From Chlorobiaceae bacterium (lineage in GTDB: Bacteria; Bacteroidota; Chlorobiia; Chlorobiales; Chlorobiaceae), in NCBI GenBank assembly GCA_013334565.1, contig JAAXXI010000001.1:62001-126000 (forward strand): DNA of 64,000 nucleotides, in the 5' to 3' direction. Below, one piece after another: positions 37,844 to 47,119 of the stretch. The translations under genes were made by a program, and so were the position numbers. How positions within the stretch are numbered: the stretch's first letter is position 1; the number at the start of each line of letters is the position of its first letter. The notes under the pieces are model-generated. The model was not told the DNA's origin, searched no databases, and worked only from the letters and a program-made list of their open reading frames with translations.

Positions 37844-38938
37844 ATGGAACAAAACACCATGATCGGAGAGCGAATATATAAGGCTCGAAAAGTCGCAGGG
37901 TTGACGCTTGCAGAATTAGGGGCACAAATCGGGGTCTCCCATACCGCTATCCAGAAGTTTGAAAAAGGCATTCTTACGCCAAACTCAGCGCAACTTCTGG
38001 CACTTGCAAAAGCCTGCGGCATTCGTACCGAATATTTCTTTCGTACCCATACCGTAGAACTGATCAAGCCTGAGTTCCGAAAACGGGTACAATTTGGTAT
38101 AACAGCACAGGAAAAGATATTGATAAGGGCGACTGAACAGGCGGAAAGGCGTGTAAAACTTCTCGGCTTGTACCCGTCACCACCAATTACACCATTCAGG
38201 ATTCCGGAAGCTCTTCTGCATAAAATCGAGAATTACGAACAGATAGAAGAGTTTTCCGAGACGTTACGAAATGAATGGCTGCTTGGTATGGATCAAATCA
38301 CGGACCTCTACGACACTCTTGAGGCCAACGGAATATTTGTCATCATGCTTGACGAAAAAAATTCCGCTTTCGACGGTCTGATGGCAAATGTCTGTACAAA
38401 TGATGGCAGCATCTACCCGCTTATCGCCGTTTCAAAGCATTGGCCGTCAGACAGGCAACGATTCACGCTTGCCCATGAACTGGGGCATATTCTGCTTTCA
38501 GGCCGCCTCGGAGAAGAACTAGAAATTGAAAAGGCATGCAACCGTTTCGCAGGAGCGTTCCTTGTACCGAAACCCGCCATCATCCAGACCTTGGGAAAAC
38601 AACGATCGGAAATCGAGTGGCATGAACTGTATACACTCAAGCATGAATACGGATTATCAATGGGCGGGTGGCTTATCAGGGCTAATCAGTGCGGGGTTAT
38701 CACAAAAAGCGTATATGATTCACATTACATACGTTTCTCTAAAAAAGGGTGGCGAACCTGTGAGCCGGGAGAAGCATTACCGCAGGAACAACCGAAACTT
38801 TTCGAGCAACTGGTTTTCAGGGCGTTGGGAGAGTCCCTGATAACCGAATCGGCAGCGGCGACTTTGCTGGGCATACCGCTGATGACGCTATACAGGCAAC
38901 GCCAACTGGAACCTGAAGATGATTCTGCTCATCAGTGA
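37844..38938 (+). CDS. XRE-family regulator fused to ImmA/IrrE metallopeptidase
   Basis: 364 residues; MIGERIYKARKVAGL at codon 6 is an alternative start. HTH_3 domain at ~7-65 (LTLAELGAQIGVSHTAIQKFEKG). The ImmA/IrrE (COG2856) zinc-peptidase domain contains RFTLAHELGHILLSG with HELGH at 211-215, a downstream acidic residue in EIEKACNRFAGAFLVP, and a C-terminal region ending with a second HTH-like helix pair (ESAAATLLGIPLMTLYRQR). It overlaps the following PIN gene by 20 bases, the layout of a toxin-antitoxin module with this gene as regulator or antitoxin. AT-rich compared with neighbours, so probably acquired. No Shine-Dalgarno; a palindrome occupies that space. Confidence 0.88.
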   Translation: MEQNTMIGERIYKARKVAGLTLAELGAQIGVSHTAIQKFEKGILTPNSAQLLALAKACGIRTEYFFRTHTVELIKPEFRKRVQFGITAQEKILIRATEQAERRVKLLGLYPSPPITPFRIPEALLHKIENYEQIEEFSETLRNEWLLGMDQITDLYDTLEANGIFVIMLDEKNSAFDGLMANVCTNDGSIYPLIAVSKHWPSDRQRFTLAHELGHILLSGRLGEELEIEKACNRFAGAFLVPKPAIIQTLGKQRSEIEWHELYTLKHEYGLSMGGWLIRANQCGVITKSVYDSHYIRFSKKGWRTCEPGEALPQEQPKLFEQLVFRALGESLITESAAATLLGIPLMTLYRQRQLEPEDDSAHQ

Positions 38939-39404
38939 CGCCAACATCCTGATTGATCTGGAGGCTGGCGAGCTGCTCGAAGTCTTCTTTCGCCTGCCTA
39001 TGCAAATCGGTATACCGGATATCCTCTACAGGGAAGAAATAGAACCGGATACTCCTGGGCTTGAATTGCTGGGGTTGACACTGCTTGAAATTGAAGGTCC
39101 ATATGTTGAATATGCCTACAATCTTCCATTACGGTATGGAACAAAACCAAGCCATAATGATTATCTCGCACTTGCACTTGCAAAGCAGGAACGATGCCCG
39201 CTCCTAACCGGCGACCGGGAGTTGAGAAGAGTTGCGGAGGCTGAAAAAGTTGAAACAATGGGCACGATCTGGGTGCTTGAAAACCTTGTCAGGCATGCCA
39301 TTATCGAGGCGCAATCAGCCTATGATTCGCTTGAAAAAATGAGACAGTCAGGACGACGGCTTCCATGGCATGATGCTGAAAAAATTCTCCGGGCCCTTTT
39401 CTAA
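38919..39404 (+). CDS. PIN-domain protein, probable toxin ribonuclease
   Basis: 161 residues. PIN-fold acidic residues are D8 in LLISDANILIDLE, a Glu near 40 in REEIEPD, the Asp in PSHNDYLALALAK (~87) and the Asp in LLTGDRELRRVAE (~100). Such proteins are Mg2+-dependent RNases, usually toxins. Its start lies inside the end of the XRE-ImmA gene, so translation is coupled and the two probably form a toxin-antitoxin pair. The C-terminal ~40 residues are helical and Arg-rich. Confidence 0.85.
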   Translation: MILLISDANILIDLEAGELLEVFFRLPMQIGIPDILYREEIEPDTPGLELLGLTLLEIEGPYVEYAYNLPLRYGTKPSHNDYLALALAKQERCPLLTGDRELRRVAEAEKVETMGTIWVLENLVRHAIIEAQSAYDSLEKMRQSGRRLPWHDAEKILRALF

Positions 39405-39433
39405 ATCCATTCCGCTCTATCCCGGATGCACAT

Positions 39434-39470
39434 ATAAAAAAAAGCCGGAGATGCTGGGCATTTCCGGCTT
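39434..39470 (-). terminator. Terminator of the DHS-like/transaldolase operon
   Basis: On the minus strand a stem AAGCCGGA / TCCGGCTT, extended by GAAATGC/GCATCTC with one G-T pair, is followed by a run of eight T. It lies 30 bases after the transaldolase stop and could also stop the convergent PIN transcript. Confidence 0.88.
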
Positions 39471-39499
39471 GAGAGGAATCTGAAAGGTGCAGGTAAAAC

Positions 39500-40168
39500 C
39501 TACTTCTTCATCACCGAAGCGTCTTCCATGAATTTCTTCAGGCCGAGATCGGTAAGCGGGTGGTTGACCAGCTGCTTGATGACGCTGAAAGGAATCGTCG
39601 CAATATCGGCGCCGAGCATGGCGGATTCGACCACGTGCTGCGGATGCCTGACGCTGGCGACGATGACCTCGGTCGGATAGCCGTAGTTGTCGTAGATATG
39701 TACGATCTGCTCGACAAGCGCCATGCCTTCCGTGCTGATATCGTCGAGCCTGCCGACGAAGGGGCTGACAAAGCTTGCTCCGGCTTTTGCGGCCAACAGC
39801 GCCTGGTTCGGAGAGAAAACCAGGGTTGCGTTGGTGCGGATGCCGTTATCGGAAAAATGCCTGATCGCCTTGAGGCCCTCGAGGGTAAGCGGGCACTTGA
39901 TGACGACATTTTCGTGAATGTTGGCAAGGTCCTCGCCCTCCACGATCATCTCGCGGGCGTTGAGGCTGGTCACTTCGGCGCTGACCGGACCATCGACGAT
40001 TTCGCAGATCCGGGCGATATGCTCCTTGAAGTCCCCGTAAGTGAAATTACTTGGGTCGCTGACGATTTTCGCGATCAGCGAAGGGTTGGTCGTCACACCG
40101 TCAAGCATGCCGAGCTCGGCTGCTGCACGGATTTCGTCAAGATTGGCGGTATCGATGAAAAATTTCAT
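39500..40168 (-). CDS. tal: Transaldolase (small, fructose-6-phosphate-aldolase-like type)
   Basis: Transfers dihydroxyacetone units in the non-oxidative pentose phosphate pathway. 222 residues, the short TalC/FSA class. [14 protein letters not shown] at the start, [11 protein letters not shown], the Schiff-base lysine in NVVIKCPLT (residue ~90) and SPFVGRLDD are all family marks. The 10-base gap to the DHS-like gene upstream indicates an operon; a clear terminator follows. Transaldolase and F6P aldolase cannot be told apart from sequence alone. Confidence 0.92.
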   Translation of the reverse strand: MKFFIDTANLDEIRAAAELGMLDGVTTNPSLIAKIVSDPSNFTYGDFKEHIARICEIVDGPVSAEVTSLNAREMIVEGEDLANIHENVVIKCPLTLEGLKAIRHFSDNGIRTNATLVFSPNQALLAAKAGASFVSPFVGRLDDISTEGMALVEQIVHIYDNYGYPTEVIVASVRHPQHVVESAMLGADIATIPFSVIKQLVNHPLTDLGLKKFMEDASVMKK

Positions 40169-40178
40169 TTGAACTCCC

Positions 40179-41228
40179 TTAGGCGTTTACCTGTTGGCGA
40201 TCGAGCATTGCATTGAAATTCTTTGCCTTGCGGCCTTCCCAGTTGCGCTTGTGGTAGGCGTAACCGGCGATGAGAGGCATGGCGATGGTGGCTTCGGCAT
40301 AGACCATCTGCTCGTAAACCGTATCGACCTTGCCCCATGAGCTGGCTTCCTTGAGGGTAGAGCCGGAAAGGGCTCCGTCGCGCTCGTCGGCAACCGTGAT
40401 CTGGACGGCATAGGTGTGCATCGTGACATCTTCGTAACCGAGCACTTCGGCCGCGACGACGATATCCTGGGTGAAGTTTTTCGGAACACCGCCGCCGATC
40501 ATGAAAATGCCGGTTTTGTCGTTCTCGATCTTGATCCTGGTAAGTTCGCGGAAATCCTTGACGGAATCGATGGCGACATGCTTTTCGGGATTGTTCCACT
40601 GGTGGTGGACAAGGCCGAAGCCTGCGGAACAGTCGGAAAATGCCGGGCAGAAAATAGGCACGCCCTTCTCGTATGCCTTGTAGACAATTGAATTCTTGTC
40701 GAGGTTGTTTTTCTCGATATACCGCGCCATCTCAATGATGAACTCGCGGGAAGAACAGGCTCCGGGCTGCATGGAATTCGCGATGATCGCCATGGTGTCG
40801 TCACAGACGCGCAGATCGTCCTCGTCGATATAGGTATCGTAGATACGGTCGATGTGCATCTCCCTCAGGATGGCGTCATCGATGAACGGGGTCCCTTTGT
40901 AGTGACGGAAGCCGAGCGCCTCGAAGAAATCCTGGTCGACGATGTTCGCTCCTGTCGAAACAATCGCGTCTACCATGTGATGCTCCAGCATGTCGATGAT
41001 GACCTGCTTCAGTCCTGCGCTGATAAGGGAACCTGCAAGCGTCAGGATGACGGCGCAATCCTTGTCCTGCTGCATGAGATCGACAATGGATGCCGCCCTC
41101 TGGAGATTTCTCGCCTGGAAAGCCGTATCGCCCATCTGGTCGATGAGAGGAACAATATTCAGCTGCTTGATGTCGATATGCTTTACCGGCGCGCTCAACA
41201 ACTCTTCTTTTCTGACCCCTGTGTCCAT
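40179..41228 (-). CDS. Deoxyhypusine-synthase-like protein
   Basis: 349 residues. NAD-dependent aminobutyl-transfer fold: [11 protein letters not shown] (~91), [14 protein letters not shown] (~242), [19 protein letters not shown] and the catalytic lysine K300 in EASSWGKVD. Eukaryotes and archaea use this enzyme on eIF5A. Bacteria lack eIF5A, and bacterial homologues are thought to make homospermidine or related polyamines. It starts behind a strong GGGGAG ribosome site, 46 bases after the SRP RNA gene, and is cotranscribed with tal. The family assignment is firm, the reaction is inferred. Confidence 0.9.
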   Translation of the reverse strand: MDTGVRKEELLSAPVKHIDIKQLNIVPLIDQMGDTAFQARNLQRAASIVDLMQQDKDCAVILTLAGSLISAGLKQVIIDMLEHHMVDAIVSTGANIVDQDFFEALGFRHYKGTPFIDDAILREMHIDRIYDTYIDEDDLRVCDDTMAIIANSMQPGACSSREFIIEMARYIEKNNLDKNSIVYKAYEKGVPIFCPAFSDCSAGFGLVHHQWNNPEKHVAIDSVKDFRELTRIKIENDKTGIFMIGGGVPKNFTQDIVVAAEVLGYEDVTMHTYAVQITVADERDGALSGSTLKEASSWGKVDTVYEQMVYAEATIAMPLIAGYAYHKRNWEGRKAKNFNAMLDRQQVNA

Positions 41229-41273
41229 GTCGTATCTCCCCTGTCCATTGAAAATGAAATAAATAAAAAAAAA

Positions 41274-41373
41274 GAGAGTAAGCTTGCTATATCACACATT
41301 CATATTACCGGATGCTGCTTCCTTCCGGACCTGACATGGTTGGGTAACTGAATGTTGTATAGGACTTACTCTC
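41274..41373 (-). ncRNA. ffs: Signal recognition particle RNA (4.5S type)
   Basis: About 100 nt on the minus strand. The ends pair (GAGAGTAAG with CTTACTCTC) and inner helix CATTC pairs with GAATG. The apex carries the conserved core GGTCCGGAAGGAAGCAGC with its GGAA tetraloop. A run of nine T follows immediately as terminator. TTATATT about 6 bases upstream of the 5' end is a probable -10 element. Confidence 0.95.
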
Positions 41374-41614
41374 CTAATATAATCTGTTTCGGGTTCTTGT
41401 TCACTCATGGAACCGGAAACAAGTTGCATAATATAGCGCAATGAAATCAAAAAACAAATAATAGCGCTTTTATCTTTATGGCAACTGTTATAACTTCATA
41501 GGCTCCTGCTGACAGCCCCGGCTGCAAACCAGCAGACTGGTTCTATCTCAACAAATAAACGGTCCTGCATGATGCGGCCGCACCGCTGCCGGATGCTGAG
41601 GCAATAACCGATAT

Positions 41615-42661
41615 ATGCGAACACTGCGAATTCTGAGCGGGATGCGCCCGACCGGAAAACTCCACCTCGGGCACTATACCGGGGCACTGGAAAACTGGGT
41701 GGCACAGCAGAACCTGCTGAACGAGGACGGCTCGAGAGCCTATGAAACCTGCTTCCTCATAGCCGACTACCACAACCTCACGACATCGCTCGATACGGGC
41801 GATATCTATACGCACACGATAGACATGCTTGTCGACTGGCTCGCTGCCGGGGTCGATCCGGAAAAAAGCCCGGTCTTCCGCCAGTCCCAGATAAAAGAGC
41901 ATGCGGAGCTTTTCCTGATTTTCTCGATGCTGATCACCTCTTCCAGGCTCGAAAGGAACCCGACCCTCAAGGAGCAGGTGCGCGACCTCAACATGGATTC
42001 GCTCGTCTACGGCCATCTCGGCTACCCGGTCCTGCAGGCTGCCGATATCCTTCTCTACAAAGGCAATGTGGTGCCGGTCGGAGAGGACCAGATACCCCAC
42101 GTTGAGATCACCCGCGAGATAGCCAGGAAATTCAACAATCATTACACCCATCCGGTAGTCGGCGACGTTTTCCCGGAACCCGAACCGAAGATAACGAAAT
42201 TCTCGAGGCTCGTGGGGCTGGACGGCAAGGCCAAGATGTCCAAATCGCTGGGCAACACCATTTACCTTTCGGATGCTCCTGAAGAGGTGATGAAAAAAAT
42301 GAGGAATGCCGTTACCGATACGCAGAAGGTCCGCAAAAATGACCCGGGGCGGCCGGAAATCTGCACAGTGTTCAGCTACCATGAAAAATTCACGGCACCG
42401 CATCAGCTTGCCGGCATCGAAGAGGGCTGCCGCAGCGGATCGCTCGGATGTGTGGACTGCAAGAAACTCTGCTCTGAAAATATTTCCAGCGAATTGGCCC
42501 CGCTCCTCGAAAAACGGCGCCACTACGAAGCCAATCCTGACCTTGTCAGAAATATCCTCATCGAGGGAGAAACCAGGGCAAGGGAGATCGCCAATCATAC
42601 CATGCAGGAAGTGAGAGAAGCCATGAAGCTCGGACAGAAAACCATAAGCAGCAACCTGTAA
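41615..42661 (+). CDS. trpS: Tryptophanyl-tRNA synthetase
   Basis: Class Ic synthetase charging tRNA-Trp. 348 residues. HIGH-type motif HLGHYTG (~17) after SGMRPTGKL, VGEDQIPHVEITREIA (~148-163), and AKMSKSLGNTIYL (~207) as KMSKS loop. An insertion with four cysteines (GCVDCKKLC, plus ~249) is present in the C-terminal part. First gene of a trpS-HAD-argS run; the HAD gene begins 5 bases after its stop. Upstream bases 41374-41614 contain no gene and divide it from the divergent SRP RNA. Confidence 0.96.
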   Translation: MRTLRILSGMRPTGKLHLGHYTGALENWVAQQNLLNEDGSRAYETCFLIADYHNLTTSLDTGDIYTHTIDMLVDWLAAGVDPEKSPVFRQSQIKEHAELFLIFSMLITSSRLERNPTLKEQVRDLNMDSLVYGHLGYPVLQAADILLYKGNVVPVGEDQIPHVEITREIARKFNNHYTHPVVGDVFPEPEPKITKFSRLVGLDGKAKMSKSLGNTIYLSDAPEEVMKKMRNAVTDTQKVRKNDPGRPEICTVFSYHEKFTAPHQLAGIEEGCRSGSLGCVDCKKLCSENISSELAPLLEKRRHYEANPDLVRNILIEGETRAREIANHTMQEVREAMKLGQKTISSNL

Positions 42662-42666
42662 AGCAC

Positions 42667-43365
42667 ATGCCCGGAAAAAAGAAATACGCGTTCATTTTCG
42701 ACATGGACGGGGTGCTGACGGACAATATGCGCTTTCACGCCGAATCATGGGTTGAACTTTTCAGGGACTACGGGCTCGAAGGCATGGATGCCGAGAGATA
42801 CCTGGTCGAAACCGCGGGCATGAAAGGGCTCGACGTGCTCCGTTATTTCCTCGACCCCGATATCGGCCATGCCGAAGCCGAACGCCTCACCGACCTCAAG
42901 GATTTCCTGTACCGCGTCATGTACCGCGGTCGTATCAAACCCCTTCCGGGCCTGAACGAATTTCTCGATGCAGCAGCAAAGCTTGGCATCGGGCTCGGTA
43001 TCGGCACCGGAGCGGGCCACGCCAATATCAGGTATGTGCTCGGACTTCTCGGGCTTGAGGACCGTTTTGGCGCCGTCGTGAGCGCTTACGACGTCGAACG
43101 GGGCAAACCCAGGCCGGACATTTTCCTCCGTGCTGCAGAACTCCTCGGTGTCGAGCCGTCCTCCTGCATCGTCTTCGAAGATGCGCTCCCAGGGGTCGAG
43201 GCCGCACGGAATGCGGGCATGCAATGCGTTGCCCTGACAACAACCAATGACGCCGGGGCGTTCGCATCTTTCGACAACATACTCGACATGGCCGACGATT
43301 TCACGGCACTCCTGCCCGCCGAACTGACGGCAAAACTCCTCCTCAGGCAATCAATGACCTTTTGA
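42667..43365 (+). CDS. HAD-superfamily phosphatase, beta-phosphoglucomutase-like
   Basis: 232 residues. Nucleophile motif [12 protein letters not shown] (~9-20) with the two catalytic aspartates, an alpha-helical C1 cap, motif II GTGAGH (Thr), motif III Lys in [13 protein letters not shown] and motif [18 protein letters not shown]. Subfamily IA, related to beta-phosphoglucomutases and sugar or 2-phosphoglycolate phosphatases. The DGVL-x-DN pattern favours a small sugar phosphate. Sits between trpS and argS with a close overlap at the argS start region. Substrate unknown. Confidence 0.88.
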   Translation: MPGKKKYAFIFDMDGVLTDNMRFHAESWVELFRDYGLEGMDAERYLVETAGMKGLDVLRYFLDPDIGHAEAERLTDLKDFLYRVMYRGRIKPLPGLNEFLDAAAKLGIGLGIGTGAGHANIRYVLGLLGLEDRFGAVVSAYDVERGKPRPDIFLRAAELLGVEPSSCIVFEDALPGVEAARNAGMQCVALTTTNDAGAFASFDNILDMADDFTALLPAELTAKLLLRQSMTF

Positions 43366-43376
43366 TAACGACCCAG

Positions 43377-45035
43377 ATGCATGAATTTTTTATCCCGTTC
43401 ATAAGCGATGCCCTGAAATCCGCCGGTATCGAAACTGACAAACCGGTCCAGATCGAGCAACCTGCCGACAGGAAGTTCGGAGATTTTTCGACCAATATCG
43501 CCATGCTCTGTGCAAAGGAGTGCAGGAGGAACCCTCGTGAACTGGCAGGCGAGCTGCTCAGGCACCTTTCATTCCCTGCGGGCACGGTCGCAAAGTCCGA
43601 AGTGGCAGGCCCGGGGTTCATCAATTTCTACCTCTCTCCGCTCTTCATCATGAAATCGGTCGAGCAAATCCTGCTCGACGGCGATGCTTACGGCAAAGGC
43701 CGTTCCGGTGCCGGTCAAAGGGCAGTCGTCGAATATGTGAGCGCCAACCCGACCGGACCGCTCACAATAGGCAGGGGCAGGGGCGGCGTGCTCGGGGACT
43801 GTATCGCGAACCTGCTTGAAACCCAGGGGTACGAGGTCACGAGGGAATATTATTACAACGATGCGGGCAAGCAGATGACCATCCTTGCGGAATCGGTCCG
43901 GTACCGCTATCTCGAACTCTGCGAACAAGCCGTGGATTTCCCCCCCACGCATTACCAGGGCGAGTACATCAGGGATATCGCAGAAGTGGTGTTCATGGAA
44001 CACAGCACCGCTCTTGCAGGTTCCGGTGAACTCGGGGTATTCAAGGAAGCGGCCGAAACCATTATTTTCAACTCCATAAGGGCAACCCTCGAACGCCTCG
44101 GCATCAGGCACGACTCCTTTTTCAACGAGCATACCCTTTACATTAAGGACAGCGAGGGCACCTCTCCCAATCAGAGGGTCATCGACGCCCTCGCCTCGAA
44201 AGGGTTCATCGGCAATCATGAAGGGGCAACCTGGTTCATGACGACGAAACTCGGGCAGGAAAAGGACAAGGTGCTCGTCAAATCGTCAGGGGAACCAAGC
44301 TACCGGCTGCCGGACATCGCCTACCACATCACCAAGTTCGACCGCAAGTTCGACCGGATGATCAACGTGTTCGGTGCAGACCACATCGACGAATACCCGG
44401 ATGTCCTCGAAGCGCTCAAAATCCTCGGATACGATACCGGATGTATCGAAATAGCCATAAACCAGTTCGTCACGACGACCGTCGAAGGACAGACCCTGAA
44501 AATGTCGACCCGGAAGGGGAACGCCGATCTTCTCGACGATCTTATCGACGATGTCGGTGCCGATGCGACAAGGCTTTTCTTCATCATGCGCGGCAAGGAT
44601 TCCCACCTGAACTTCGATGTGGAACTTGCCAAGAAACAGTCGAAAGACAACCCGGTCTTTTACCTGCAGTACGCTCACGCAAGGATATGCAGCCTTCTGA
44701 GGATGGCGAAGCAGGAAACGGGCTTCGACGCGGATCTTGTCAACAATTATGAGGGGTTGAGCCGCCTCGAGTCACCGTCGGAAATCCAGCTCGGTTTCTC
44801 GCTGCTCGAATACCCTCACTGGGCCAGGACAAGCCTGAGGCTTCTTGAACCGCAGAAAATGGTCGAATACCTCCACTCGCTCTCGGAACAGTACCACCGG
44901 TTCTACCAGGAATGTCCCATCATCAAGGCGGAACCTGAAATTACAGAGGCCAGGCTGCTGCTCTCCATAGCGACGCGCCAGGTCCTTCGAAACGGCTTCA
45001 GGATACTCGGGATCTCGGCTCCTGAAGCCATGTAG
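43377..45035 (+). CDS. argS: Arginyl-tRNA synthetase
   Basis: Class I synthetase for tRNA-Arg; 552 residues from [21 protein letters not shown] 5 codons upstream overlapping the HAD stop is an alternative start. N-terminal Add-1 domain ([14 protein letters not shown]), HIGH-type region [24 protein letters not shown] (key part [15 protein letters not shown]; here HIGH reads TIGR), [13 protein letters not shown] replacing KMSKS, and the anticodon-binding helical end ([13 protein letters not shown]). The substitution of HVGH by TIGRGR is worth noting. Convergent with nadD; 7 bases separate the stops, with no terminator seen. Confidence 0.96.
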   Translation: MHEFFIPFISDALKSAGIETDKPVQIEQPADRKFGDFSTNIAMLCAKECRRNPRELAGELLRHLSFPAGTVAKSEVAGPGFINFYLSPLFIMKSVEQILLDGDAYGKGRSGAGQRAVVEYVSANPTGPLTIGRGRGGVLGDCIANLLETQGYEVTREYYYNDAGKQMTILAESVRYRYLELCEQAVDFPPTHYQGEYIRDIAEVVFMEHSTALAGSGELGVFKEAAETIIFNSIRATLERLGIRHDSFFNEHTLYIKDSEGTSPNQRVIDALASKGFIGNHEGATWFMTTKLGQEKDKVLVKSSGEPSYRLPDIAYHITKFDRKFDRMINVFGADHIDEYPDVLEALKILGYDTGCIEIAINQFVTTTVEGQTLKMSTRKGNADLLDDLIDDVGADATRLFFIMRGKDSHLNFDVELAKKQSKDNPVFYLQYAHARICSLLRMAKQETGFDADLVNNYEGLSRLESPSEIQLGFSLLEYPHWARTSLRLLEPQKMVEYLHSLSEQYHRFYQECPIIKAEPEITEARLLLSIATRQVLRNGFRILGISAPEAM

Positions 45036-45042
45036 GAAGCGT

Positions 45043-45633
45043 TCAGCTCCGGTAAAGGCTATGCTCGGCGATGTAGTGCCTGATCGAGGAAGGGACCAGA
45101 CCTTCTACAGGCTCTCCCCGTGCGACAAGCTCCCTGATTTCCGTGGAGGAGACCGGAAGGTCGAATGCAATGAACCGGACAGACCCCGCATACGGACTGA
45201 TGTTCGCGACGTTTGCGGCTGAGCGGTTTTCCCTCCCGAAAACAGCGATTTCACACAAATCCATTACCGTTCCCGGCTCTTTCCATAACGGAAGTTCCCG
45301 GTAGCTGTCCTCTCCAAGCAGAAGGGTAATATGCTGGCTGGGATAGAGCGTATGGATGTACTTCAGCAGATCGACGGTATAGGAGGGAGTGCGCTTTTCC
45401 AGTTCCCAGCCGCAGACCTCGCTGGATACCCCGGTAAGGTTTATCTCGGCCGAAAGCAGTTCGGCCATATGTTTTCTGTCTGAATCGTGCGCGCCCCGCC
45501 CATGCTTGAACGGGTTGTTCGATACGGAAATGATGATACGGTCGAGCTGAAGAAGCTCCCTTGCAAGAAGACAGAGCGCAAGGTGTCCGTTATGTGGCGG
45601 ATCGAACGATCCGCCATATACTCCGAGCCGCAC
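45043..45633 (-). CDS. nadD: Nicotinate-nucleotide adenylyltransferase
   Basis: Makes deamido-NAD from nicotinate mononucleotide and ATP. 196 residues. GVYGGSFDPPHNGHL (4-18) holds the nucleotidyltransferase (T/H)xGH motif. PSYTVDLLKYI, LLLGEDSYRELPLWKEP and the ATP motif SSTEIRELVARGE (~161) follow. It begins 11 bases after the bamD stop on the same strand and is probably cotranscribed with it. Confidence 0.95.
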   Translation of the reverse strand: MRLGVYGGSFDPPHNGHLALCLLARELLQLDRIIISVSNNPFKHGRGAHDSDRKHMAELLSAEINLTGVSSEVCGWELEKRTPSYTVDLLKYIHTLYPSQHITLLLGEDSYRELPLWKEPGTVMDLCEIAVFGRENRSAANVANISPYAGSVRFIAFDLPVSSTEIRELVARGEPVEGLVPSSIRHYIAEHSLYRS

Positions 45634-45644
45634 TGCCGTTCAGC

Positions 45645-46547
45645 TTATTTGGAGCGGAGATTGCCTTTGATTTTGTCCCGCTCACCCTGCATCTGCTTTT
45701 CCTTCGCCGGATAGAGCTGCAGGTACTGATCGATCGTCTGGTTCGCATCGAACCATTTCTTCCTCTTTATAAGCACATCGATCTTTCCGGTCCAGGCAAG
45801 AGGGGCATAGCTCGTTTCCGGATACTTGGTGATGACTTCGTCATAATAGATACCGGCAGCCCTGTACTTTTTCAGCTGGATATACGTTCTGGCGATCGTG
45901 AAGGTATTCTTTGCGAGCTTTTCCCTCAGGACGGGAATTGTCTTCGCCGCATAGTTCAGGCTGTCGAGACGGTGAATCTGGGATTTTGCAGAAGCAAGCC
46001 CCTCCCTGTAAGACTGATTGTTCGGGTTGACTTTCAGCAGTTCCGTATACATTTCGATATCACCGGCATACTTTGCGGAGTCAGGTTCCGGGTAAAGCTC
46101 ACGGTAAAGGGTGTACTGCTCTATTGCCTTGACGGTATGTTCCTGGTCGAGTTCGTAATGAGGAGAAAGTTTCTCATGTGATTTCGCCAGCATGAATTGC
46201 GCTGTTTTGAGATAGGGAGATGAGGGTACCTGACGGATGAGCCGTCCATACATATCGACAGCGAGAAGGTACTGTTTCGAAGCATAATAGGTCTGTCCGA
46301 GCAGGAACAGCACCTTATCCTCGAATGCCGTTCCCCGCGATGTGAAGATCAGCGATTCAAGCTTCAGGGCGGCATCGTCGTACTTTCTTTTTGCATAGAG
46401 GCCCTGGGCTGCATCGTAGCTCTCCTTCACTCTCGAAGAAGCAGGTTTGTTAGCCGCATGTTTTGAAGAAGAACAGCCGGAACTCACAAGCGTGATGGCC
46501 ATGAACAGGACAGGAAAGGCACGGGAGAAAAATCTGGAAAAAGGCAT
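45645..46547 (-). CDS. bamD: Outer-membrane assembly lipoprotein BamD
   Basis: Part of the BAM complex that inserts beta-barrel proteins such as the TonB receptor and autotransporter found in this window. 300 residues. Signal peptide with lipobox VSSGC (Cys ~25), then TPR-like helices: YDAAQGLYAKRKYDDAALKLE (key YAKRKYDDAA), LGQTYYASKQYLLAVDMY, FTIARTYIQLKKYRAAGIYYDEVI (key YRAAGIYYDEVITKYP). Slightly longer than E. coli BamD, as in Bacteroidetes/Chlorobi. Followed closely by nadD. Confidence 0.88.
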   Translation of the reverse strand: MPFSRFFSRAFPVLFMAITLVSSGCSSSKHAANKPASSRVKESYDAAQGLYAKRKYDDAALKLESLIFTSRGTAFEDKVLFLLGQTYYASKQYLLAVDMYGRLIRQVPSSPYLKTAQFMLAKSHEKLSPHYELDQEHTVKAIEQYTLYRELYPEPDSAKYAGDIEMYTELLKVNPNNQSYREGLASAKSQIHRLDSLNYAAKTIPVLREKLAKNTFTIARTYIQLKKYRAAGIYYDEVITKYPETSYAPLAWTGKIDVLIKRKKWFDANQTIDQYLQLYPAKEKQMQGERDKIKGNLRSK

Positions 46548-46946
46548 AGAGAAACTCCATTATCCGATTAAAAGATCAAAAAAGACTCGGCAAAGACAAA
46601 TGCGAATCGGGCATATAACCATAAAGCTTTTCTTCAGCTGACGCCGATATGCCCTGATCCGTGTTCATGGCATATTGAAAAGTGGCAGAGGTATTACAAT
46701 TGCTCAAACCCTGTTCAGTACCTTTAAATCTGCATATCTTTCAATATTACAATCTCTTTGCCTCAGAAACAATATTCGGCACAGATTTTTACACCCGTTA
46801 CCCGGTACAGGCATTCTTGTCCGAATTACTGCACAGTGAGGTATTTGCGGATACCGGAAATGAATAGAGTCTTGCGAAACGGGAGTTATTCAGGCAGCCG
46901 CTGAAATATAAGGGAAGAAATGTGCTGTATTGTCGGGAAAAAAGGG
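46548..46946. other. Intergenic, no gene seen
   Basis: About 400 bases upstream of bamD and downstream of tRNA-Ala. AT-rich, no RNA or coding signal recognised. A 61-codon plus-strand frame at 46682-46867 lacks a ribosome site and family features. Confidence 0.5.
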
Positions 46947-47019
46947 TGGAGCTTAGGGGAGTCGAACCCCTGACCTTCTCATTGCGAACGAGACGCTCTA
47001 CCAACTGAGCTAAAGCCCC
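46947..47019 (-). tRNA. tRNA-Ala (anticodon CGC)
   Basis: 73 nt. The acceptor stem GGGGCTT / AAGCTCC has the G3-U70 pair that identifies alanine tRNA. D-arm AGCTCAGTTGGTAGAGC, anticodon arm TCTCG-TTCGCAA-TGAGA with anticodon CGC, T-arm AGGGG-TTCGACT-CCCCT. Reads GCG codons. After the discriminator A the genome reads CCC, so the terminal CCA is not encoded and must be added. Confidence 0.93.
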
Positions 47020-47119
47020 GTATATTTCCATGGGCGCCATGCAGTTTGGGCCCTGTTGGCAAAATAGCCTGCGGTGCAGGCTATTTACGCTGAATACTCT
47101 TTTCTGCAGGTGCTTTCGA

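Noticed and set aside
41543-42598. 351-codon minus-strand frame opposite trpS
   Set aside because: Fully antisense to trpS, which has HIGH and KMSKS motifs.
43362-43376. TTG start for argS overlapping the HAD gene
   Set aside because: The ATG at 43377 gives the usual ArgS N-terminus; TTG is kept only as an alternative.
46682-46867. 61-codon plus-strand frame in the bamD-tRNA gap
   Set aside because: No ribosome site, no family pattern, AT-rich composition.
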